In this document: one piece after another, positions 7,972-17,741 of the stretch
Numbering within the stretch: the first letter of the stretch is position 1
Layout: every line of letters begins with the position of its first letter
NCBI GenBank assembly: GCA_963759115.1
Contig: CAVWXT010000005.1
Coordinates: 2,046,001 to 2,110,000 of the forward strand
Length of the DNA stretch: 64,000 bases
Reading direction: 5' to 3'
From: CAVWXT01 sp963759115
GTDB lineage: Bacteria > Planctomycetota > Planctomycetia > Pirellulales > Thermoguttaceae
Position numbers and translations under genes: made by a program
The notes under the pieces: generated by a model
Databases searched by the model: none
The model's input: only the letters and a program-made list of their open reading frames with translations
What the model was told of the DNA's origin: nothing

Positions 7972-9132
7972 TCAAACGAGATTACTTCCTTCTCTATGCC
8001 TTCGTCGCCACAAAAGCGCAAAAACTAGCACGATGATAATCGCAGTTACACTTATTGCGAAAAGAACGCGAGATGTCGCACCGCTTGGCGCTTCATGCGG
8101 CGACATCCCATATTCGCGCTCCGAGATGTACCGTCGTTCCCCCCCGCCAAGGGCTACGTAGTATTTGTTGCTATCCACTTCGTGGACACGCGTGCTGTTC
8201 GGAAACTCAAACGTAAATACTTTGTCTTCAAGCGGCTCGTTGACGGAACAACGTTTTACCTCACAGGATAGTGATTCAGCCAAGGATCCGGCATTAGTAA
8301 ACCTTTTGTCTTTCCACGCAGACACGTGCCAGCCGACTTTTCCATCGGAGACATACTGGATTGAAATATTGTCCCTTACGATGCCGCTTTGTTGTTCAAC
8401 ATATTGCAGAGGCAGGTAATCGCGTGACGGATCCGCGTATACCAAGCTTCGCCAAGCTGACGCCCTTTTCTTGGGAAGCGACAATTCGTAACAAGCATGG
8501 CCCTCGCAAAAAGTGCGAAGCCGGCTTGCCTCCATATTGCCGGGAGAGTACCCCAGCCGCTCCAACGATGCAACCGGAGAAAACCAAAGCCAGAGTGCCG
8601 CTTGATCAGCACTGTTTGTGAGCATATCAGCAAGGACTCGGAAATCGATATTATGCGGATCGGCGTTATTCTTGGCTGCCTCTGAACCACGGAACAATTC
8701 ACCACCTTTCTCGATTGACCTGTAACGGTTGCCGTCAAAAGCAGTTGTGTACTTGATAAGCCGGCGCCTGTCCGGGTGGTCATCCCATTGCTGTCCTTCT
8801 CGCCACAGAGCCATTTTGTCGCCGGACAAGCTATATGTGAACGTATCCCGAAGGAGAAGGTCTTCTGGAGGAATGTCCTTCTGGGATTTGCGATCAGACG
8901 TACCTGCCACCTTACGCAGCGATCCCTTTACCAGGAATCGCTCCAACGCGCACTCATACTGAAAAGAATTGATACTTTCCGTGCGCTTCTGCCACGCGGT
9001 AAGAACCTGTTTGACCACGTCATCGTCCGCGCCGCGAGCGGGTTGATCTGCGATTGCAAAAGGCAGAAACGTTAGCCAAAGAGGTGTAGTCCACGTCCAT
9101 CGCAGTATGTCGTTCACTGTTGATGTCCGCAT
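7972..9132 (-). CDS. Exported protein with C-terminal membrane anchor, unknown function
   Basis: 386 residues. An N-terminal signal/anchor (TTPLWLTFLPFAIADQPARG) is followed by a soluble domain rich in beta strands and aromatics. One C-terminal transmembrane helix (VLFAISVTAIIIVLVFALLW) with a basic RRRHREG tail ends the protein. The soluble part (QKRTESINSFQYECALERF...) loosely resembles LolA-like planctomycete proteins that begin with 'W.....I.sf...', but I cannot assign it. First gene of a two-gene run with the Cys-rich protein. Confidence 0.65.
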   Translation of the reverse strand: MRTSTVNDILRWTWTTPLWLTFLPFAIADQPARGADDDVVKQVLTAWQKRTESINSFQYECALERFLVKGSLRKVAGTSDRKSQKDIPPEDLLLRDTFTYSLSGDKMALWREGQQWDDHPDRRRLIKYTTAFDGNRYRSIEKGGELFRGSEAAKNNADPHNIDFRVLADMLTNSADQAALWLWFSPVASLERLGYSPGNMEASRLRTFCEGHACYELSLPKKRASAWRSLVYADPSRDYLPLQYVEQQSGIVRDNISIQYVSDGKVGWHVSAWKDKRFTNAGSLAESLSCEVKRCSVNEPLEDKVFTFEFPNSTRVHEVDSNKYYVALGGGERRYISEREYGMSPHEAPSGATSRVLFAISVTAIIIVLVFALLWRRRHREGSNLV

Positions 9133-9178
9133 AAGTGGGGTACTCCGCTAGTCCTTGTCCGTATGGCAAGTTCCGGCA

Positions 9179-9932
9179 AGTTCCGGGGACGCCATACCTA
9201 ATTATTAGCGGGCTAGACCTTGCTTGGGACCGGGTTTTTGCCGGCGCAAGACGCGCCCCAAGTTCTTCTCCAATCGCCTCTGAAACTCGTCATCTCCGAG
9301 GACCCGACCCGTGCGCTCGTGTTGGCGGAACGTCTCGATCTCTTCTTCGGTTGCCGTGCTGGTCAAGAGCCGCCGCCAATCCCCCGCGATCTTCAACAAG
9401 GGAGAAACTTTCACCAGGCCGTCGTCTCTACCCTTCAAGTGTGCGCGGGCACTGCTCCAGCGATAATCGCTCGGCGCGACAACCAATCCCGCGCGAAGCG
9501 GATTGAGTTCCACGTATCGCGCGGCCGCCAGCAGATAGGGCTCGTCCATGACGAATGATGCGAAGCGACCTTGCCAAAGGTGCCCCCGCCAATTTTCCCG
9601 GAAGTTCACGCGCCGCGAGTAACGCCGGTGCGCCTCGCCGATCGCCCGCCGCAACCCGTCCTCGGTCTTGGGCACGGCAATCAAGTGAACATGATTGGGC
9701 ATCAGGCAGTAGCTCCAGATCTCGACGGCGAGTTCATTGCACCACTGGCCCATCAACTCCAGGTACGCCGCATAGTCTCCGTCATTGAAGAATGTCTGCT
9801 GTCGGCGGTTGCCCCGCTGAGTGACGTGATGCGGCATCCCAGGAATCACCACCCGTGCCAGTCGAGCCATGACCGAGAATGTAGCAAGATCGTCTCCTCG
9901 AATCAATAGTTATGTATGGTGTCCCCGGAACT
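9179..9932 (-). mobile_element. REP-associated tyrosine transposase (RAYT) unit with inverted ends
   Basis: The transposase gene is bracketed by inverted copies of AGTTCCGGGGAC(G/A)CCATAC (9179-9207 and 9905-9932). The left copy overlaps the transposase stop codon. A third, solo copy is at 7009. This gene-plus-flanking-repeat layout is typical of RAYT units. Confidence 0.8.
9205..9870 (-). CDS. REP-associated tyrosine transposase (Y1_Tnp, HUH)
   Basis: About 221 residues. Hallmarks: start MARLARVVIPGMPHHVTQRG, the HUH motif HVH in MPNHVHLIAVP, and the Tyr-bearing helix ARYVELNPLRAGLV followed by YRWSSARAH. Such enzymes nick and join single-stranded DNA at REP-type palindromes. The internal Met is chosen as start because nearly all relatives begin MAR(L/P). 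The frame is intact. Confidence 0.9.
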   Translation of the reverse strand: MARLARVVIPGMPHHVTQRGNRRQQTFFNDGDYAAYLELMGQWCNELAVEIWSYCLMPNHVHLIAVPKTEDGLRRAIGEAHRRYSRRVNFRENWRGHLWQGRFASFVMDEPYLLAAARYVELNPLRAGLVVAPSDYRWSSARAHLKGRDDGLVKVSPLLKIAGDWRRLLTSTATEEEIETFRQHERTGRVLGDDEFQRRLEKNLGRVLRRQKPGPKQGLAR

Positions 9933-9984
9933 GGGAACTGGGCACGGAACTGGGCAAGGGCCGCTGGCAAATGCGATCCATCCC

Positions 9985-10012
9985 TTGACAATCCGACCTC
10001 CCGTGAGATACT
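9985..10012 (+). promoter_or_regulatory. Sigma-70-type promoter for the acyl-CoA synthetase gene
   Basis: TTGACA (9985-9990), a 16-bp spacer, then GATACT (10007-10012). It lies about 65 bp before the preferred start at 10076, which has AGGAG upstream. Confidence 0.5.
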
Positions 10013-10075
10013 AGCGGGTTCTCACACCTGCGGGTGGTCCCCGTGGCGACGCGTTATCTCAGGAGAACAGCCTCG

Positions 10076-12231
10076 ATGGCCTCGGTAATGGCCGTTCCTC
10101 AGCCGCACGCGACGGGGGGAATCGCCGCCTCTCAACCGCTCGATGCCGTCTTCAGTCCGAAGAGCGTCGCCGTCCTTGGGGTGACCGCGACGCCCGAGAC
10201 TGTGCCTTACGACATCTTCCACAACATCCTGGCCAGCGGCTACCGAGGCACGGTCTACCCGGTGGCGCCGGGAAAGCGGAGCATCTGCGCGGTCCGCGCC
10301 TACCGCTACGTGCTCGACATCGAGGATGAAATCGACCAGGCGGTCATCGTCTTCCCCGCCAACGTGGTGGATCGTGCGTTGGAAGAGTGCGGCCGGAAGG
10401 GCGTCAAGTCGGCGGTGGTCATTTCCGCCGGCTTCCGCGAGGTGGGGCCCAAGGGGGTCCAACGCGAGCAGCGCCTCAAGGAGATCTGCACCGAATACGG
10501 TATCGCCATGATCGGGCCGAACTGCTTGGGCGTGATCAACACCGATCCCCAAGTGCAATTGAACGCCTCCTTCGCCCGCAAGATGCCGGCGGCCGGGCGG
10601 ATCGCGTTTCTTGAGCCAGTCGGGCGCGTTGTGTACGGCCGTGCTCGACTACGCCCGCGAGAAGCAGATCGGCTTTTCCAAGTTCGTCAGCTTCGGCAAC
10701 AAGGCCGGAGTGACGGAGATCGAGCTGTTCGACTATCTGCACCAGGACCCGCACACCGACGTGATCCTGCTGTATCTTGAGGAGCTTCGCGACGGGCGGG
10801 GGCTGATCGAGGCCGCCCGCCGCGTCACCCGCGGAGACAACGCCAAACCGATCCTGGCGATCAAGTCGGGCCGCACGCCCCAAGGCGCCGCCGCCGCCGC
10901 CAGCCACACCGGTTCGCTGGCGGGCGAAGACGCCATCTGCGATGCCGTATTCCGCGAGGCGGGCATCATCCGCACGGGCAGTATCGAAGAGATGTTCAAC
11001 ACGGCCGTCCTCTATACCTATCAACCCTTGCCGGCCGGCAACCGCCTGGCGATCGTCACTAACGCCGGCGGGCCGGGCGTGATGGCCACCGACGCGGCGG
11101 TTCGCTGCGGGCTGTCGGTGCCGAGGCTCTCGCCGGAGACCATGGACAAAATGCGCGGCGCGCTGCCCGCCACGGCCAACCTGAAGAACCCCGTCGACGT
11201 GATCGGCGATGCCCGGGCCGACCGCTACATCACCGCGTTGGAAGCCGTGTTCGAGGACCCCAATATCGACCAGACGCTGGTCATCCTCACGCCGCAGTCG
11301 ATGACCGACATCGAATCGATCGCTCGCGGCATCTGCGCTTTCCACGGGACGGCCGCCAAGCCGATCGCCTGCTCGTTCATGGGGGCGGCCGACGTGGGAG
11401 CGGGCATCCGGCTCCTGCAGGCAGCCCACATTCCCCACTACATCCTGCCCGAGTGGGCCTGCGAGGCGATGGCCTACGTGCAGCGCATCCGCCAGTGGCG
11501 CGAGCGGCCGATGGTGAACTTCGAGCCTCTGCCGGTCGATCGAGCGGCCGCCCGCGCGATCATCGAGGGGGCCGAAGGCGGCTACCTCGACGAGGATCGC
11601 GCCTTAGCGGTGCTCGAGGCCTACGGCATGCCGGTGCCGCAATACAAGCTTTGTCGGACGCCCGACGAGGCCGCGGTCTTTGCCGAAAAGATCGGCTGCC
11701 CGGTCGTGCTCCGCGTCGTGAGCCCGCAGATCATCCACAAGTCGGAGGTGCAGGGAATCGCCCTCAACCTTACCGACGGCCAGGCGGTGCGCAGCGCGTT
11801 CGAGCGGATGCGGCGGCATCTGGCCGAAGTCGTTCCGGAGGCCGAAATCCGCGGCATGCTGGTCCGCCGCATGATCCCGCCAGGATACGAGCTGATCCTC
11901 GGCGTGAAGAGGGACCCGACCTTCGGGCCGACCTTGATGTTCGGCCTCGGCGGGATCTACGTGGAGCTCTTCAGCGACGTGACGTTCGGGCTGGCGCCCT
12001 TGGACGTGGCCACGGCGGGACGGATGATCCGCCAGGTGAAGGCATTTCAACTGCTGCAGGGCGCCCGCGGCCAGCCGCCGGCCGACGTCGCCAGCATCGA
12101 AGAGTTCGTGGTGCGGTTGGGCCAGTTGGCGGCCGACTTCGACCGCATCGCCGAATTGGACATCAACCCCTTGATCGCCGGACCGGCGCCGCGGCAATTT
12201 TGTCGCCGACGTGCGCATCCGGCTGGAGTGA
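10076..12231 (+). CDS. NDP-forming acyl-CoA synthetase / CoA-binding ATP-grasp protein (two frameshifts)
   Basis: Domain order is CoA-binding Rossmann (FSPKSVAVLGVTATPET), ligase-CoA (SQSGALCTAV; phospho-His region ASHTGSLAGED) and ATP-grasp (YGMPVPQYKLCRT ... DINPLIAG). This is the fused ACD/Pat-like architecture that makes acyl-CoA from acid, CoA and ATP; some relatives are protein acetyltransferases but I see no GNAT domain here. The reading frame must be shifted by one base at about 10610, between AGRIAF and SQSGA. A second shift at about 12180-12193 recovers the natural C-terminus GNFVADVRIRLE. The acyl carrier protein gene follows after about 40 bp, which suggests an acyl-activation role. 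Confidence 0.8.
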
Positions 12232-12271
12232 ACGAAAGACAAGACATACCCAACCATTCTGGAGAAACCTC

Positions 12272-12511
12272 ATGGATTGCAATGAAGTCGAACAACGTGT
12301 GGTGAAAGTCGTGTGCCAGGTGCTGGGCGTGGACGCGGAAATGGTCAAGCCCGAGAGCCATTTCGTCTACGACCTCGGCGCCGAGAGCACGCAATCGATC
12401 GAGTTGGTGGCGGCCTTCGAGCACGAGTTCGGCATCGAGATGGACGAAGACGCCGCGCTGGAAGTGCAGACGGTCGGCGATGCCGTGGACTTCATCGCCA
12501 AGAGTATGTAG
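12272..12511 (+). CDS. Acyl carrier protein
   Basis: 79 residues, four-helix ACP. The 4'-phosphopantetheine Ser is in DLGAESTQSIELV; the usual D-S-L is E-S-T here. The acidic recognition helix follows. A ribosome site (TGGAGAA) is 8 bp upstream. Position right after the acyl-CoA synthetase implies that activated acyl groups may be loaded on it. It is a second-line ACP rather than the housekeeping acpP, judging by the altered motif and context. Confidence 0.88.
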   Translation: MDCNEVEQRVVKVVCQVLGVDAEMVKPESHFVYDLGAESTQSIELVAAFEHEFGIEMDEDAALEVQTVGDAVDFIAKSM

Positions 12512-12544
12512 AGAGGAAACAGGACGCCGCCGGCCGGTTCCCGG

Positions 12545-12599
12545 CGCGACCACCGGTCGCGGCTTTGTCTGGGCGACCGCCGGTCGCGGCTTTATCCGA
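12545..12599. repeat. Two direct copies of a 27-bp palindromic repeat
   Basis: GCGACCACCGGTCGCGGCTT and GCGACCGCCGGTCGCGGCTT occur in tandem (12545-12571 and 12573-12599), each centred on a small palindrome. They fill the gap between acp and nagB. Confidence 0.8.
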
Positions 12600-12626
12600 C
12601 AACATCTTTGCCTAGGAGAATATCAC

Positions 12627-13403
12627 ATGGAAATCATCGTTCGCGAAACCGTCGAGGAAATGAGCAAGAGCGCCGCCCGCGTCGTCGCCCGGACGCTCAA
12701 CGCCAAGCCCAACGCCGTGATCGGCCTGGCTACCGGCTCCACGCCGCTGGGACTCTACAAGGAACTGGTGCGGATGCACAAAGACGAGGGCCTGGATTTC
12801 TCCCAAGTCACGACCTTCAATCTCGACGAGTACGTGGGCCTGACGCAGAACCATCCGCAGAGCTACCACTACTTCATGCACGAGAACCTCTTCAAACACA
12901 TCAACATTCCCAAGCAGAACATCTACATTCCCTCGGGCACCACCGACAACTACGCGGCCTTCTGCCAATGGTACGAGCAGCGAATGCGGGAGTGCGGCGG
13001 CGTCGACCTGCAAATCCTGGGAATCGGCTCCGACGGCCACATCGCCTTCAACGAACCGACCAGTTCGTTGGGCTCGCGGACCCGCATCAAGACCCTCGCC
13101 CGGCAAACCATCGAAGACAACGCCCGCTTCTTCGACACGCTCGACCAGGTGCCGATCTACGCCATCACGATGGGCGTGGGCACGATCCTCGAAGCCCGCA
13201 AGATCATCCTTCTGGCCAACGGCGACAAGAAGGCCGACGCCGTGGCCGCCGCCATCGAAGGTCCCGTCACGAGCATGATTACCGCCAGCGCCTTGCAGTT
13301 GCACCGCGACACGATGTTCATCGTCGACCGCCCCGCGGCCAGCAAGTTGAAAATGCTCGATTACTACGAATGGATTCAGGCCAAGATGCCCGACGCGCCG
13401 TAA
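12627..13403 (+). CDS. nagB: Glucosamine-6-phosphate deaminase
   Basis: 258 residues, the usual family length. It converts glucosamine-6-phosphate to fructose-6-phosphate and ammonia. Motifs: GLATGSTPLGLY (phosphate loop), FNLDEYVGL (catalytic Asp region), GIGSDGHIAFNEP (active-site Asp/His) and the late ITASALQLH. The start at 12627 follows TAGGAGAA; the longer open frame upstream is only repeat sequence. Next to the GlmU-like gene, so the two probably serve amino-sugar turnover or cell-envelope supply. Confidence 0.95.
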   Translation: MEIIVRETVEEMSKSAARVVARTLNAKPNAVIGLATGSTPLGLYKELVRMHKDEGLDFSQVTTFNLDEYVGLTQNHPQSYHYFMHENLFKHINIPKQNIYIPSGTTDNYAAFCQWYEQRMRECGGVDLQILGIGSDGHIAFNEPTSSLGSRTRIKTLARQTIEDNARFFDTLDQVPIYAITMGVGTILEARKIILLANGDKKADAVAAAIEGPVTSMITASALQLHRDTMFIVDRPAASKLKMLDYYEWIQAKMPDAP

Positions 13404-13428
13404 GAAGAAATGATGAAGGATGAGTGAT

Positions 13429-13457
13429 GAACGATGAATGGAGCACATTCATCGTTC
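13429..13457. terminator. 12-bp stem-loop between nagB and the GlmU-like gene
   Basis: GAACGATGAATG pairs perfectly with CATTCATCGTTC over a 5-base loop. Further GATGA/TCATC units flank it (13411-13497). The neighbouring ribosome site AAAGGAAA at 13498 belongs to the next gene. It could terminate or attenuate transcription, but no T-run follows. Confidence 0.45.
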
Positions 13458-13512
13458 GTTGTGGCACTCATCATTCATCGTTCAGCATTCATCATTCCAA
13501 AGGAAACGCCCC

Positions 13513-14796
13513 ATGCGACTGGTTCTTCTTGACGTTACGAGTGAGAAGCGGATCAACTTCTACCCTCTGGCCCTGAGCCGGCCGATCTTCGAGTTGCGAT
13601 GCGGCATGAGTTCCCTGGGCGACAAATTGATCGCCAAAGTGGGGGCGAAGGACGTGGCGTGCTTCGTGCCGCCCTACCTGGCCGACGTGTACCGAACGAA
13701 GACCAGCCGGCCGGTCAATGACCTCGCCACGCTCAAAGGCGACGACCTGCTGCTGGTCAACTCCCGGCTGAAAGCGGCGGATTTCGGCGTCTCGCCCGTC
13801 GGGCCGAGCGAGGTGGCGGTCGATGCCGACGGCGAGGTCCTTTACGCCCGCATCGCCAAGGGTGATCTGGGCAAGCTCAAGGCCGACTCGATTGAGGCCC
13901 TGCTCGATTCGGCCAAGGCGGCCCTGCCCGCGGCCCGCGAGCGGCCCGCCGCGTGGAGCTACACGTGGGACCTGGTGCTGGCCAATCCGGCCCAACTGGT
14001 GGTCGACTTCGTCGCCGCGGGGCGAAGCGGCATCGAGGGGAAGGTCGAGGAGCCCAGCGCGCTGCGCGGCAGCAAGAAGGACGTGTACGTCGCCGCCGGC
14101 GCCATCGTCCACCCGATGGTCGTGATCGACGCCGAGCACGGTCCGGTGTATCTCGACGAAGGGGTCGAAGTCCACCCCTTCACCCGCATCGAAGGGCCGT
14201 GCTACGTGGGCAAGAAGTCGATCCTCCTGGGCACCAAGTGCCGCGAAGGCAACTCGATCGGCCCGATGTGCCGCCTGGGCGGCGAAGTCGAGGAGTCGAT
14301 CATCCACGGCTATTCCAACAAGTACCACGACGGATTCCTGGGCCATGCCTACGTCGGCGAGTGGGTGAACCTGGGGGCGCTGACGACCAACAGCGACCTG
14401 AAGAACGACTACTCCAGCGTTACCGTCGTTCTCGATGGCCGAACGCCCATCAGCACCGGCTCGACCAAGGTGGGGTCGTTGATCGGCGACCACACGAAGA
14501 CCTCGATTGGCACGCTATTCAACACGGGGGCCTACGTGGGCGCGATGGCCCTGATCGCCGCCACCGGCAAACCGCTGCCGAAGTTCATTCCCTCGTTCGC
14601 CTGGTATCTCGAAGGGGCCGTAACCAAGGGTTTCGGCAAGAAAAAGCTCTACGAGACGGCCAAGGTCGCCATGAGCCGCCGCAAGTGTACCTGGACGCCG
14701 GCCGACGAGGCGATGTGGGAGACGATCTACGAGATGACGTCCCCCGCCCGCGACGAGGCCATCCGCAAGGGCCGCAAGCAGTTGGGCGGCGGGTAG
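13513..14796 (+). CDS. GlmU-like sugar nucleotidyltransferase/acyltransferase
   Basis: 427 residues. The N-terminal part (MRLVLLDVTSEKRINFYPLALSRPIFELRCG) matches the divergent GlmU-type nucleotidyltransferases. The C-terminal part is a left-handed beta helix of hexapeptide repeats (VYVAAGAIVHPMVVID..., VEVHPFTRIEGPCYVG) with KYHDGFLGHAYVGEWVNLGA in the acyl-acceptor region. It probably acts on UDP-GlcNAc or another sugar-1-phosphate. Unbroken frame, strong ribosome site AAAGGAAA. Confidence 0.85.
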   Translation: MRLVLLDVTSEKRINFYPLALSRPIFELRCGMSSLGDKLIAKVGAKDVACFVPPYLADVYRTKTSRPVNDLATLKGDDLLLVNSRLKAADFGVSPVGPSEVAVDADGEVLYARIAKGDLGKLKADSIEALLDSAKAALPAARERPAAWSYTWDLVLANPAQLVVDFVAAGRSGIEGKVEEPSALRGSKKDVYVAAGAIVHPMVVIDAEHGPVYLDEGVEVHPFTRIEGPCYVGKKSILLGTKCREGNSIGPMCRLGGEVEESIIHGYSNKYHDGFLGHAYVGEWVNLGALTTNSDLKNDYSSVTVVLDGRTPISTGSTKVGSLIGDHTKTSIGTLFNTGAYVGAMALIAATGKPLPKFIPSFAWYLEGAVTKGFGKKKLYETAKVAMSRRKCTWTPADEAMWETIYEMTSPARDEAIRKGRKQLGGG

Positions 14797-14824
14797 CTTT
14801 GGGCAATGGAAGGGGGGGCCAGGG

Positions 14825-16291
14825 GTGATCGGTACGCGCTGTGTAATCGTTGCTGGGCTTATCATCTTCATGACAAACATTGCGTTGTCGGGACAGATTG
14901 CCCTTCCGCCAGGTATGGTGCAGCCGACGAAGGAGAAATTCAGCTACAAAGATGAAATAACCGGCAACCTTTCGACTCTCGGAGCTTGGTTTCAGAAATT
15001 CGAGCCGAAAACCGGCCGCGTTGTTGTCGGTGGCGTCGATCTTTCACGTCCTGGTCGCCCGTACACGTTCGAGTGGGGAGATGGACAGGAGTCTAAAGGC
15101 GAGTGGCCGCAGGAACACACGTACAACAGCCGAGACCAAAACTATGTCATCCGCGTGATATCGAACCGTCCCCACCTTGGCAGAACGACTGTGGAACTAC
15201 CGGTTCGATTTGCGGCACCGCAACTCAAGAAAAGAGAACTGCCAGGGGCATTGCGAGTCACAATTCTTCGCCAAAAAGACATCAAGTTCGCATCTCACGC
15301 GGAAGGGCTTTCTCCACCAAAACAAGTGAACGTATTCGGAGATGACATCTCCAGTGTGATTCCGCGAGTTGATCTGGAGTACATCCTGCACGCGGGCGCA
15401 TGTATTCAGTACGATCTGCTGAACGGCGACGTCTTCTGCCCCAACGGTCAGTTCGAACAAGTCCTGTTCCGCGACGCCGATGCTCGTGGAATGTACAGCC
15501 TTTGGTTCACAACGCCCGTTTCCTTCGGTGTAGCAGATTACGGATTCAAGCCACCCATCCAGTACAGTTCGTTCTTCCACGAAATGGGACACAACTTCAA
15601 TCTAAACAGCCCAGCCTCATATACATATGGCGGCAGAGCGACCGGATGCGCCAGCGACATATACACCGAAACGCTTGCGCAAATCCTCCAACATGCGACA
15701 TGTTACGAACTCATCAACCACGGCGACTTCTTTGGCCTTGACGATTTCACGCGGACGGAATTGCAGATCAGCGCCCTCCATTCAATGCGGCTCTTGCGCA
15801 ACGCGCACGAGGAGTGGGTGTCGGGTGAAGAGACTCTCTTTTCCCACGGTTATGGTGATTCTATTAAACATCGTAAATTCTCTAGTTGGAACGATCCGTC
15901 AACCAAACAAAACACAACAGTCGGAACGTTCATGACTATTGCGTACAAGTTTCTTCAGCATTCGATCGAGAAGGGTGATGGCTTTCGTCGGCCTGTCAAG
16001 CGGATGATGTGCCTCCTCCAATGTTTCAACCCCACCCTTCGGAGCCGGTACAGCCAGGACGCGAATTCCGACAACGCCGAAATGTTCCGTTCGACCCTGA
16101 TGGTAGCCGCGATTTGCTACGGCCTTCAAGAGTATCTCCGAGCGGAGTTCCGGCGTTTGGGGTTCCCCATAGACAACGTCGCCTATCGCGATCTCTGGAG
16201 ACTTGCAAAGAAACGTAGCTCACTCACAAAAATGCCTCGTCAACAGAATTCGTGGGTAAATTCCGGCTCGGGAAGGTTGCCGAGCGTGTGA
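14825..16291 (+). CDS. Secreted zinc metalloprotease-like protein, tail replaced by IS sequence
   Basis: A signal peptide (CVIVAGLIIFMTNIALSGQ) leads to a beta-rich PKD-like region (YTFEWGDGQESKGEWPQEHTY). The catalytic-looking segment SSFFHEMGHNFNLNSP gives an HEXXH zinc motif. A downstream Glu ligand may lie in CASDIYTETLAQ. It would act outside the cytoplasm as a gluzincin-type peptidase; family not assigned. The ISL3 element has inserted so that the natural end ...RSSLTKM, whose TAG is now at 18920-18922, is extended by 18 foreign residues encoded by the IS end. The enzyme itself is thus probably intact. Confidence 0.75.
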   Translation: MIGTRCVIVAGLIIFMTNIALSGQIALPPGMVQPTKEKFSYKDEITGNLSTLGAWFQKFEPKTGRVVVGGVDLSRPGRPYTFEWGDGQESKGEWPQEHTYNSRDQNYVIRVISNRPHLGRTTVELPVRFAAPQLKKRELPGALRVTILRQKDIKFASHAEGLSPPKQVNVFGDDISSVIPRVDLEYILHAGACIQYDLLNGDVFCPNGQFEQVLFRDADARGMYSLWFTTPVSFGVADYGFKPPIQYSSFFHEMGHNFNLNSPASYTYGGRATGCASDIYTETLAQILQHATCYELINHGDFFGLDDFTRTELQISALHSMRLLRNAHEEWVSGEETLFSHGYGDSIKHRKFSSWNDPSTKQNTTVGTFMTIAYKFLQHSIEKGDGFRRPVKRMMCLLQCFNPTLRSRYSQDANSDNAEMFRSTLMVAAICYGLQEYLRAEFRRLGFPIDNVAYRDLWRLAKKRSSLTKMPRQQNSWVNSGSGRLPSV

Positions 16292-17493
16292 TATAGGGCA
16301 ATTTCGATGGCCTCGTAGGTGCGGAAGCCGTAGGCTTTTCTGGTAGTCAATTTGGCTTTGTTGTTCAGGCCCTCGACGGAGCCCGCCGAAACCATCCCCT
16401 TGGCACGAAACCAGTTGAGGATCAGGTCTCGATGTTCACGCAGGCTTTGGGCAACCTTCTTCATCGGCTCGATCTTGCTCCGCATCGTGCGGGTACACCA
16501 CTCTTCCAAGAACTTCACCGCCCAGCCCGGACTGGTATATTCCCAGAACCTTTGGAAGTCCTCCCGCAACAGGTGGCTGCGAACGCTTTGAAGGTTGTAC
16601 TGCAACAGCTCCGACAGTTTCACGGTCTCCTTCTCGGTGCGGTTCTCGGGTCGTTTCAGCAGGCACCAGCGGGAGTGCTTCAGCACCGGCTCGTAACCGT
16701 CACGCTTCAGGCGAGCGGCCTCGGTGCGGCGAACCTCGTCAATCGCCTCGTTCATCTTCTTCATGATGTGGAAACGGTCCAAGACGTGGATGGCCTGCTT
16801 CAGTTGTTCGGCAACCACATTCAAGTAGGGCTGCCACATATCGCTACAGACAAAGCGGATGGATTGACGGGCCTCGGCGCTCAGCGTCTGGAAGAACCGC
16901 CGCAGACTCTCCTCCGTTCGCTCTTCGGCCACCCACAACAGCCGCTTCATGCCATCCTCGATCTGGTACACCAACGTCAGGTAATGCTGTCCCCGCTGCC
17001 ACTGGATCTCGTCCACGCCGATGGCCTCGATCCCATCGAGGTCCTGATGGAACAGGCCCCAAAATACCGCCTGTTTCACCGACTCGAACACGTTTCGCCA
17101 GGTAGTGTGGAAGATCGAGGCCACCTCTTGCCAGGACAAATGCTTGGCCCAGCGTGCCAGGAACCAGCGGTAACTGGTTGTAAGATGGCTTTTTCCCACG
17201 GCCCAAGGCACTCGCTCCACCGTCACCCCGCAACTTCGACACGCCACACGCCGCAGGGCATACACGAAATACACGGTAATGGCCCAGAGGGGCACGAACT
17301 CGAACCGCCGCTCCGGAAGACGATCGTAACCCGGCCCGGGGCGGCCGCAGCCCGAGCAGATCGGCCGACCATTCTTCCGGGCAAGCACTTCCACTTCCAG
17401 CGTTGGCCGTTCCGTGCCTTCCACCCATCTGGCTTTTCCGTACACAAAGGACTTGAAAGGTTCGACCCGATTGAGGATAGTCTTCAGTTGCAT
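16240..17493 (-). CDS. ISL3-family transposase
   Basis: 417 residues, complete. An N-terminal zinc finger (CSGCGRPG ... CRSCGV) and helix-turn-helix precede the DDE core: IGVDEIQWQRG (first Asp), FVCSDMWQPY (second Asp) and SVEGLNNKAK (Glu). The 3' end runs into the left inverted repeat, as usual for compact ISs. The IS30 inserted about 250 bp upstream of its start, so its own promoter region may be damaged. Confidence 0.93.
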   Translation of the reverse strand: MQLKTILNRVEPFKSFVYGKARWVEGTERPTLEVEVLARKNGRPICSGCGRPGPGYDRLPERRFEFVPLWAITVYFVYALRRVACRSCGVTVERVPWAVGKSHLTTSYRWFLARWAKHLSWQEVASIFHTTWRNVFESVKQAVFWGLFHQDLDGIEAIGVDEIQWQRGQHYLTLVYQIEDGMKRLLWVAEERTEESLRRFFQTLSAEARQSIRFVCSDMWQPYLNVVAEQLKQAIHVLDRFHIMKKMNEAIDEVRRTEAARLKRDGYEPVLKHSRWCLLKRPENRTEKETVKLSELLQYNLQSVRSHLLREDFQRFWEYTSPGWAVKFLEEWCTRTMRSKIEPMKKVAQSLREHRDLILNWFRAKGMVSAGSVEGLNNKAKLTTRKAYGFRTYEAIEIALYHTLGNLPEPEFTHEFC

Positions 17494-17741
17494 CCTGTGG
17501 TGGCTCCCGGCGAGATGGTTCGTTTTGCAACTCCATCTTTAACCGGAAACGCTACAGGATGCACCTGTTTTCCTGCCTCCTCTCTCCGCTATACTATCCC
17601 TGTCTGGCGAAACGGAGTTGGGCTCTGCTGGCGAGCAACCCGACAAGGGATAACCAGACCAGGGCGGGTGAATGACTCGCAGGCCCCGGCGGCTTCCACC
17701 GCCAGGGCCTCTTCTTTCCCCTCATCCCCTCATTCATTTGC

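Noticed and set aside
10605..10615. Programmed +1 frameshift in the acyl-CoA synthetase gene
   Set aside because: The context TTT CTT GAG is not a known recoding signal, a second shift occurs near the 3' end, and indels are common across the window.
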